A stretch of 15,782 nt of DNA from CAZMLC01 sp964567125. Lineage in GTDB: Bacteria; Verrucomicrobiota; Kiritimatiellia; RFP12; UBA1067. The notes under the pieces were generated by a model, which saw nothing but the letters and a program-made list of their open reading frames with translations, was not told where the DNA came from and searched no databases. Each line of letters opens with the position of its first letter. Position 1 is the stretch's first letter. The DNA lies in the NCBI GenBank assembly GCA_964567125.1, contig CAZMLC010000064.1, positions 1-15,782 on the forward strand, given 5' to 3'. Shown here in pieces: positions 1 to 4,849 of the stretch. Made by a program: the position numbers and the translations under genes.

Positions 1-2
1 TC

Positions 3-911
3 GGACCGGTCGGGACGGTTGTCGGAGCAACGGTCGGCCACTGGATGGTTGACCGCAAGCAGACCGTACTGACACGCAAAGAGGCTCAGCGTACCATGGT
101 GCTGACCGCTGCCGTGCTCTACGGTATTGCCCGCGCGGACACCGGGCGTACGCGCGACGAGGAGGATTCAGTGATCCAGGAGATCCTCACCGCACTCAAC
201 AGCCAGCTGAATGCCGCATTTGATGCACGGACGCGCCTGCTGCTCCGTCAAGATACGCGTCAGATTGACAATCCGATCGAACGCCTGCGCGCGCATACAC
301 CGCTCCCTCACGAACAGTGCCAGACCATGCTGCACTGGCTCTGGCGCGTGGCTGTCAGCGACGGCGAAGAAACCCGCGAGGAGGCCGCATATATCCGCGC
401 TTTTATCGAACACATGCGCATTCCCTATGATCAGGCCCAAACCGTTGCCCGGCATTATTCGCGCATGACCGATGCGGATGCTGGACCTGCTGCAGCGCGC
501 GCCACGGCCTGCACGACGCTCGGCATTGATGTGTATGCCAACGAAGAGACCATCAAGCGCGCGTTCCGCACGCTCTCCATGCGGTACCATCCAGATCGCC
601 TGACCCATGCCACACCGGAACAAAAGGCAGCGGCAACACAACGGTTTGCGGACGTTAAAGAGGCGTATGATCTCCTTTCCTCGACACCCGAAGAAATCGA
701 AACGCTTTTCGTATTGAATGCAGGCGATGACAGCATCGGTGCGGTTCAGCCCCGCCAAGTCATCCGCTGTTTCGCCTGTAAGCAAAACATTCGCCTGCCA
801 AGCAGTCACGCGCAGATCTACACATCGCGCTGTCCCACCTGCCAAACCCTGCTCGCCTTTAACGAAACTGCGTTACGCCACGGCATCGCCGATGTCTACG
901 TGCGCACGTAA
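3..911 (+). CDS. DjlA/TerB-like J-domain co-chaperone, 5'-truncated by window edge
   Basis: Likely membrane-anchored DnaJ-type co-chaperone that stimulates an Hsp70. The frame is open from base 3. The residues before the first in-window ATG (base 45) read GPVGTVVGATVGHW, the glycine-rich membrane-anchor style typical of DjlA N-termini, so the true start lies upstream of the window. Numbering from the ATG at 45, residues about 18-140 form an all-helical TerB/DjlA-like domain with two acidic stretches (ADTGRTRDEED and SDGEETREE). A J domain follows at about 155-212 with the essential HPD triad at 182-184. The C-terminus has four cysteines as two CxxC pairs (C242/C245 and C263/C266), a zinc-ribbon-like tail that E. 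coli DjlA lacks. It converges with the next gene, 14 bp apart, with no obvious terminator between. The J domain is certain; the DjlA assignment is well supported; the client is unknown. Confidence 0.88.
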   Translation, partial: GPVGTVVGATVGHWMVDRKQTVLTRKEAQRTMVLTAAVLYGIARADTGRTRDEEDSVIQEILTALNSQLNAAFDARTRLLLRQDTRQIDNPIERLRAHTPLPHEQCQTMLHWLWRVAVSDGEETREEAAYIRAFIEHMRIPYDQAQTVARHYSRMTDADAGPAAARATACTTLGIDVYANEETIKRAFRTLSMRYHPDRLTHATPEQKAAATQRFADVKEAYDLLSSTPEEIETLFVLNAGDDSIGAVQPRQVIRCFACKQNIRLPSSHAQIYTSRCPTCQTLLAFNETALRHGIADVYVRT

Positions 912-925
912 CGCACTGCATCGCT

Positions 926-1672
926 CTAGTGTTTTGCAGCGGCGTCATTGGGAACAAAGATCACGGTGTTGTTGCGGATCTCAATGCGTGCACCAATGAC
1001 CTCGCACACGTTGGACACGGCCTCATGTAGCGTACAGAATTTTGCCGACATGGCAATGATCGGCACATCATTCGTGTTATTTTTCTGTCGATACTTCAAA
1101 AGCCCCTGAACATTTTTTACCGCAAAATTGATACCTTTTTTGTCTTCGTCGTAATCAAACGATGCCGAATAAAAGAACTCCACCGCATCCAGAATCGTAG
1201 CTGGAGCGCGGAACGAGACCTCCGGAAGAACCTGCTTCTTCATTTTTTCAACGAGCGTTGCGGCGCGTTGTTCGTTTTGCCCCAGCGTATGGCGAACGCC
1301 CTTCAAATCGTTGGTGGATATCAGCAGTGTATTTTTCTGGAACACATAGGAGGACTCGGTCAAATAACAGATAAGATCCACCAGCTCAAGCGCCGTAATA
1401 TTCCGCGCATGGATGGCGAAGCACGGCTGATTGCTATAAACAGAGTCAATGACAAACGTGGCTGAGTTTGAAAACGGAGATGGCGAAGCGCTTTTAACCC
1501 AGCGCACGCACCCATCCTGCGGCACAAGATGCACGACCGGAAGGACGATCGCATGCAACGCGAGCGCCAAAGCATGCGGTGTCGCCGGCGAAAGGTCCGC
1601 GGTCTTTTCCGCGCACCAACCATGCTCTGAAAGCGCACACAGTATCAGCACACACACCAGATAGACACGCAT
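926..1672 (-). CDS. Exported protein with STN-like (secretin/TonB short N-domain) repeats
   Basis: 248 residues from the ATG at 1672, preceded by AAAGG about 8 bases upstream. A further in-frame ATG at 1699 with a GGGG stretch is an alternative start; a longer TTG-initiated frame to 1771 runs into a repeat and is unlikely. The N-terminus (MRVYLVCVLILCALSEHGWC) is a signal peptide without a convincing lipobox. Three beta-alpha-beta-like repeats are visible at about residues 84-119, 152-186 and 205-241. Each has a short strand, a helix of the type LxEAVxxVCxxxG, and a strand pair ending in an NTxxI-type motif. This resembles STN modules of secretins and TonB receptors and the related repeats common in PVC exported proteins. 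There is no secretin channel domain, so a periplasmic adaptor or binding role is inferred only. It probably belongs with the two minus-strand genes at 1789-2927. Confidence 0.75.
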   Translation of the reverse strand: MRVYLVCVLILCALSEHGWCAEKTADLSPATPHALALALHAIVLPVVHLVPQDGCVRWVKSASPSPFSNSATFVIDSVYSNQPCFAIHARNITALELVDLICYLTESSYVFQKNTLLISTNDLKGVRHTLGQNEQRAATLVEKMKKQVLPEVSFRAPATILDAVEFFYSASFDYDEDKKGINFAVKNVQGLLKYRQKNNTNDVPIIAMSAKFCTLHEAVSNVCEVIGARIEIRNNTVIFVPNDAAAKH

Positions 1673-1753
1673 TATCTTGACCTTTCCGTAAGCGTCCATA
1701 CATCCCCGCCTGTTAATGACATCATCATAAACGGCGGCGACACGCCTGTCCAG

Positions 1754-1797
1754 AATATCTGCAATTGACAATTGTCAGTTTTTGACGGCTATGGTAT
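1754..1797. repeat. 44-bp direct repeat, copy 1 (with 12-bp palindrome)
   Basis: This 44-bp segment matches 3099-3142 at 41 of 44 positions, in the same orientation, and the first 30 bases are identical. It contains the perfect palindrome TGACAATTGTCA (1766-1777). On the plus strand TTGTCA is followed after 17 bases by TATCGC with a TGG just before it, a degenerate extended -10 geometry. On the minus strand it lies about 80 bp upstream of the STN-like gene and supplies the TAG stop codon of the small exported protein. It could be a duplicated promoter-operator, a dispersed palindromic element or a recombination scar. Confidence 0.85.
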
Positions 1798-1923
1798 CGC
1801 ATCTTTTTCCTCTTGCGCCACAACCCCGAGACCGCAACACGCGATAAAGAAAAACCATGCAACGGCACAACTGTATCGTTTTTGTTTCAATAAATCAGCG
1901 TAAATCCGTCTGATCTGCTTCAT
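1789..1923 (-). CDS. Small exported or membrane protein, 44 aa
   Basis: Not a recognised family. An ATG at 1923 shares its A with the TGA stop of the upstream gene (TGATG), and AAAGGA lies 5 bases before it inside that gene's last codons, the arrangement of a translationally coupled gene. The product starts MKQIRRIYADLLKQKRYS, then has a hydrophobic core (AVAWFFFIACCGLGVV) and an A-Q junction leaving only about 9 mature residues (QEEKDAIP-like tail). It therefore reads as a signal peptide with a tiny mature part, or a single-pass membrane microprotein. Its TAG stop lies inside repeat copy 1. The frame beyond the stop is open for 38 more codons, so a truncated version of a longer ancestor is possible. 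Start, ribosome site and hydrophobic architecture together make it better than a chance ORF, but conservation is untested. Confidence 0.55.
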   Translation of the reverse strand: MKQIRRIYADLLKQKRYSCAVAWFFFIACCGLGVVAQEEKDAIP

Positions 1924-2927
1924 CAGCGTCCTTTCTCCGCTTCGGCTTTTTGCTCTTGCGCCTGCTCCAGCATCTTATCCAGCACCTTCTTCAGCGCATC
2001 CACGTCTGTGGGCAAGGTGTCCGCCGTTGTAACGGTATAACTTGTTTCCCTATTTTTATCGGTTACGTAACACCCCGCGGGTAGTGTTTCACGAAAGCGA
2101 GATGGCTCCACCTTGTCAAGCAAACGAAGTGTTTTTGGGTCAACGGAAACTTCCGTTTTAAATACAACAGTTCCATCTGGTTGCACCCCAGTTAAAAAAA
2201 CCCGAAGAGGCAGCCAAACCCCGGAGCGTTCCACATGGTTCGAAAACGCATACATCGAATGCGAAAGCCTTCCCCTTCTCTTTTTATTATCATCCAAAAA
2301 ATAAAAATCCAGTCTTTCGAGGGCGCCGGTTTTCTTTGAGAACTCAAACCGGTTCTTGTCGGTTTCAATAATCACCTTATCTTCGGAAAGGCCTCCGAGC
2401 CGAGGATTTTGCTCAGGAACAATTTCTGAAAAAGGCCTGCGAGATTCATCATAATAAGGTAATGCAAAACCGGGCACTCCATGAAAAGATTTAATCACGG
2501 CAGTTCCCGGATTTTCGTACAGACCCGCCCCAAGGGCGCGGTAGCCTTGCTTTGTGGACACCCGCCTTTCCCATGAAACAGACTCCTCCCCGTCCCACAT
2601 ATCCACGAAGAGGTCATAGGAATTTGCATCGTTAGGATTATTATAACATTTCGCTTCTTCGCGATACTTTCCTGTCCCGGCATCGAACACAAGACGTATA
2701 TCACCCGTGCGATCGCCTTTCGTCCAAGCGTCATAAGATGTGCATTTATATGAATAACTCACCTCCAATACTTTTCTCCCAAGTGAGTTCCTTTCAAACA
2801 GTGGCAGGAACGCCTGAATATCCAGCGTTTCTTCCCCTGCCATGGCAGGGGAGATAAAAGGCGCAACACTCACGATAGCCAGACATGCCCCCATGACGGA
2901 AATCCTGCTTCTGATCGGTTTATTCAT
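1923..2927 (-). CDS. Exported protein of unknown function, weakly LolA-like
   Basis: 334 residues from the ATG at 2927, which has a near-perfect AAGGAG 5-6 bases upstream; the GTG at 2957 is discarded. The signal peptide (MNKPIRSRISVMGACLAIVS then ISPAMA) probably cleaves after residue 31. The mature part looks beta-rich, with alternating hydrophobic/charged strands (IRLVFDAGTGKYREE, FEFSKKTGALERLDFYFLDD, VFKTEVSVDPKTLRLLDK). These recall LolA/LppX-type periplasmic lipid-binding folds or the 'outer membrane lipoprotein-sorting protein' annotations common in PVC genomes. The last 25 residues are a charged helix (KKVLDKMLEQAQEQKAEAEK). No catalytic motif was seen. The stop overlaps the next small gene. 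Base composition is AT-rich locally (2281-2340 has 21 G+C of 60, against 38 of 60 at 9181-9240), hinting at transfer. Certainly a gene; function unknown. Confidence 0.8.
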   Translation of the reverse strand: MNKPIRSRISVMGACLAIVSVAPFISPAMAGEETLDIQAFLPLFERNSLGRKVLEVSYSYKCTSYDAWTKGDRTGDIRLVFDAGTGKYREEAKCYNNPNDANSYDLFVDMWDGEESVSWERRVSTKQGYRALGAGLYENPGTAVIKSFHGVPGFALPYYDESRRPFSEIVPEQNPRLGGLSEDKVIIETDKNRFEFSKKTGALERLDFYFLDDNKKRRGRLSHSMYAFSNHVERSGVWLPLRVFLTGVQPDGTVVFKTEVSVDPKTLRLLDKVEPSRFRETLPAGCYVTDKNRETSYTVTTADTLPTDVDALKKVLDKMLEQAQEQKAEAEKGR

Positions 2928-3098
2928 ATTAACTCCTTGGATACAGTTAACCACCACGAGTCATTTTTATTCCCCTGGGGGAGGCGGTGGATTGCATACA
3001 CTCTGGGTGGCTTTCGTTGTAGCTTTTGGATAATACTTGCCACAGTTAATTTTTTCATATCGTAGGGCATTTCACACCAAAATGCAACATCTTTTATT

Positions 3099-3142
3099 AA
3101 TATCTGCAATTGACAATTGTCAGTTTTTCCCGGCTGTGGTAT
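3099..3142. repeat. 44-bp direct repeat, copy 2 (with 12-bp palindrome)
   Basis: Same orientation as copy 1 at 1754-1797, with three differences, all in the last 14 bases. The palindrome TGACAATTGTCA lies at 3111-3122. The two copies bracket the 1.3 kb that carries the weakly LolA-like gene and the small exported protein. No third copy was found by eye in the window. Confidence 0.85.
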
Positions 3143-3145
3143 GTT
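3117..3145 (+). promoter_or_regulatory. Candidate sigma-70-like promoter for the SMP-30-like gene
   Basis: TTGTCA (3117-3122), a 17-base spacer, then TATGTT (3140-3145) preceded by TGG, an extended -10. Transcription would start near 3152, giving a leader of about 80 bases before the ATG at 3234. The -35 hexamer is the right half of the perfect palindrome TGACAATTGTCA, so a dimeric repressor bound there would block polymerase. Inference from sequence only. Confidence 0.5.
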
Positions 3146-3163
3146 AATAAACATGAATTGACT

Positions 3164-3176
3164 CGCGTATAACGCG
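3164..3176. promoter_or_regulatory. Short inverted repeat, possible operator
   Basis: CGCGT and ACGCG flank ATA as a perfect 13-base inverted repeat just downstream of the predicted start point of the plus-strand transcript. It could be an operator or a weak leader hairpin; its short length makes chance plausible. Confidence 0.25.
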
Positions 3177-3233
3177 ATGTTAGATAAAACGGGATGGCTT
3201 TAAAGTCATATCCACACAAAGGGGAATTACATC

Positions 3234-4334
3234 ATGATGAAGCTCACACATCTTGTCGCGGCCAGCGCAGCGGTTGTTTTCGCTGGACAGCTCTTTGCTG
3301 CACAGCCCGCATCCGAATTTCAAGTCAATGAAAAGCAGCGTCCGAAACTGTTCAAGCAATTTGGCGCTATCGCGAATGTGCCCGACGGTTTTGCCCAGGA
3401 TAAGTGGGGCAACCTCTACGTTGCCGCACCAAACCTGAACAATCCGGCCTACGCAGGTGTGATCATGCGCTATTGCAAGAAGGCGGAAAAATGGTCGGTC
3501 TTCTTTGCAGGCTTGCGCCATCCCGAAACCGGGAAAGGCATCCCCATGGGCATGGAATTCGCGGAGAACGGCGATCTCTATTATGCCGACAACCAATATT
3601 TTACGGACAAGAATTACAAGTCGCGTATCATCCGCGTTGTGACGGATAAGAAGACGGGCGAAGCGCTTTACGCCGAACCGGTTGTGACCAACATCAAGCT
3701 GGCGAACGCGGTGCGTTGCCGCGGCAATGCCGTGTATTTCACCGATACGTTCTTTGATCTCAAGGATAAAAATCTCGGTGGTGTTTATCGCGTTCCCTTC
3801 AGTGCATTCGACAAGAGCGCCGTGAAGCTGGAAAACAAGGAAAATGCTGAAAAGGATCCGTACTGCATCGGCATCACCTCCTGTACGCCCAATCATCGCG
3901 GCGACAATGCGGCTGCGGATGGCATGTGCTTCGATAAGGCAGGCAACATCTACACCGGCAATTTCGGCGATGGCCACTTCTACACCCTTAAGATCAAGGA
4001 TGACGGTAATTACGAAAAACCCGAAACGTTGCTCTACGACACCAAGCAACTGCCGTGCGTCGATGGCATCAATTACTGGCCCAAAAAGAACTGGATCTTT
4101 ATTGCTGATTCGGAACGCAACGCCGTCTGCTACTGGGACATTGATGCCAAGAAGCTTGGCGTACTCTGGATCAATGACGATACCGATGGCGCGGATGGAT
4201 TGCTTGACCAGCCCTGCGAATGTATTGTCTGGGATGGCAAGCTGATCGTGTCCAACTTCGACGTTTCGTTCCCGGGTCTGAAGAACAAGGAAAACGACAA
4301 GATCCACTCGCTGAGCGTGATCAAACTGCCGTAA
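3234..4334 (+). CDS. Exported SMP-30/gluconolactonase-like beta-propeller protein
   Basis: 366 residues. The ATG at 3234 (a second ATG follows directly) has AGGGG 9 bases upstream. The signal peptide (MMKLTHLVAASAAVVFAGQL) cleaves near residue 23. The mature chain shows repeated propeller-blade signatures of the form DGxxxDxxGNxY: DGFAQDKWGNLYVA (51-64), MGMEFAENGDLYYAD (105-119), ADGMCFDKAGNIYTGNFGDG (228-247) and CVDGINYWPKKNWIFIADS (275-293). The third is very close to the DGMC(I/F)D strand that carries a metal ligand in SMP-30/SGL lactonases, and N158 in ANAVRCRGNAVYF may be another ligand. Sugar-lactone hydrolysis in the periplasm is possible, but many family members have other or no known activity. 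It is monocistronic, ending at the terminator at 4357-4400. Confidence 0.82.
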   Translation: MMKLTHLVAASAAVVFAGQLFAAQPASEFQVNEKQRPKLFKQFGAIANVPDGFAQDKWGNLYVAAPNLNNPAYAGVIMRYCKKAEKWSVFFAGLRHPETGKGIPMGMEFAENGDLYYADNQYFTDKNYKSRIIRVVTDKKTGEALYAEPVVTNIKLANAVRCRGNAVYFTDTFFDLKDKNLGGVYRVPFSAFDKSAVKLENKENAEKDPYCIGITSCTPNHRGDNAAADGMCFDKAGNIYTGNFGDGHFYTLKIKDDGNYEKPETLLYDTKQLPCVDGINYWPKKNWIFIADSERNAVCYWDIDAKKLGVLWINDDTDGADGLLDQPCECIVWDGKLIVSNFDVSFPGLKNKENDKIHSLSVIKLP

Positions 4335-4356
4335 GGCCAACACGGATTCACACATT

Positions 4357-4400
4357 AAAAAAAGAACGCATCCGTCAGCAGGATGCGTTCTTTTTTTTTT
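4357..4400. terminator. Bidirectional rho-independent terminator
   Basis: A perfect 17-base-pair stem including A/T tracts (4357-4373 with 4381-4397; GC core GAACGCATCC/GGATGCGTTC) encloses the 7-base loop GTCAGCA. It has seven A before the core and ten T after it, so it should stop transcription from both sides. It sits between the convergent ends of the SMP-30-like gene and dut. Confidence 0.95.
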
Positions 4401-4420
4401 AGCGGATGCGCTTGACCGGC

Positions 4421-4849
4421 TTAGACGCCTGTTGAGCCGAAACCACCTGTTCCGCGCGCGGTTTCGGAAAGTTCATCAACCTCTTCAATCGCGACGCGCA
4501 ACACTGGGGCGATCACCATTTGCGCGATGCGCATGCCGGGCCGGATCTCAAAGGGTTCTGCACCGTGATTGATCAGGATGACGCCGATCTCGCCGCGGTA
4601 ACCTTCATCAATCGTCCCAGGCGCATTGAGCACTGTGATACCGTTCTTCACGGCAAGCCCGCTGCGCGGACGCATCTGCGCCTCGGTATTGGGCGGTAAC
4701 GCCATCACGAGTCCTGTCGGAACTAAACGCCGCTCGCCGGGCTGTACGACCAACGTTGCGCAGGAACAGATGTCCATGCCGGCATCGCCGGGGTGCGCAT
4801 AGGCCGGCAACACGGCCGCGGGATGGATGCGTTTAAAGTAGACACTCAT
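4421..4849 (-). CDS. dut: dUTP diphosphatase (dUTPase)
   Basis: 142 residues, the usual size for a trimeric dUTPase, which converts dUTP to dUMP and pyrophosphate in the cytoplasm and so limits uracil in DNA and supplies dTMP synthesis. All five family motifs are present: AGMDIC (23-28), RPRSGLA (60-66), APGTIDEGYRGEI (76-88) with the catalytic Asp and the uracil-stacking Tyr, RPGMRIAQMVI (103-113) and the C-terminal arginine/glycine loop RGTGGFGSTG (132-141). The ATG overlaps the glgP stop (ATGA, four shared bases) and has only a weak ribosome site, so it is probably translationally coupled to glgP. It is the last gene of the transcript, 21 bp from the terminator. Confidence 0.97.
   Translation of the reverse strand: MSVYFKRIHPAAVLPAYAHPGDAGMDICSCATLVVQPGERRLVPTGLVMALPPNTEAQMRPRSGLAVKNGITVLNAPGTIDEGYRGEIGVILINHGAEPFEIRPGMRIAQMVIAPVLRVAIEEVDELSETARGTGGFGSTGV

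Larger units (their letters stand above)
2928..3233. other. Divergent intergenic region between the exported genes at 1923-2927 and 3234-4334
   Basis: About 306 bp with no confidently coding gene. It holds repeat copy 2, a plus-strand promoter candidate, a short inverted repeat in the presumed 5' leader of the plus-strand gene (CGCGT-ATA-ACGCG, 3164-3176), and a minus-strand open frame of up to 76 codons (ATG at 3154, internal ATG at 3058). That frame's TGA overlaps the ATG at 2927 (ATGA), but it has no good ribosome site. A GC-rich patch at about 2970-2990 (CCCCTGGGGG) can form a small hairpin. The segment is AT-rich elsewhere. It presumably controls transcription in both directions. Confidence 0.6.

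Noticed and set aside
168..845. 225-codon minus-strand open frame opposite the J-domain gene
   Set aside because: The plus strand carries the HPD motif and zinc-ribbon cysteines; this is a shadow.
912..949. CTGCA/TGCAG inverted repeat between the convergent ends of the first two genes, as a terminator
   Set aside because: Only a five-pair stem with a long loop and no T-tract.
1673..1771. Extended N-terminus of the STN-like protein using a TTG at 1771
   Set aside because: The TTG lies in the repeat palindrome with no ribosome site, and it would bury the signal peptide behind 33 residues. ATG 1672 (or 1699) is better.
2842..3033. 63-codon plus-strand open frame with a hydrophobic stretch
   Set aside because: It is antisense to the signal peptide and ribosome site of the LolA-like gene; the hydrophobic stretch is the mirror of that signal peptide.
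3180..4355. 391-codon open frame on the minus strand opposite the SMP-30-like gene
   Set aside because: It is a shadow of the plus-strand gene: no ribosome site, no recognisable domain, and it runs over the terminator hairpin and the plus-strand ribosome site.
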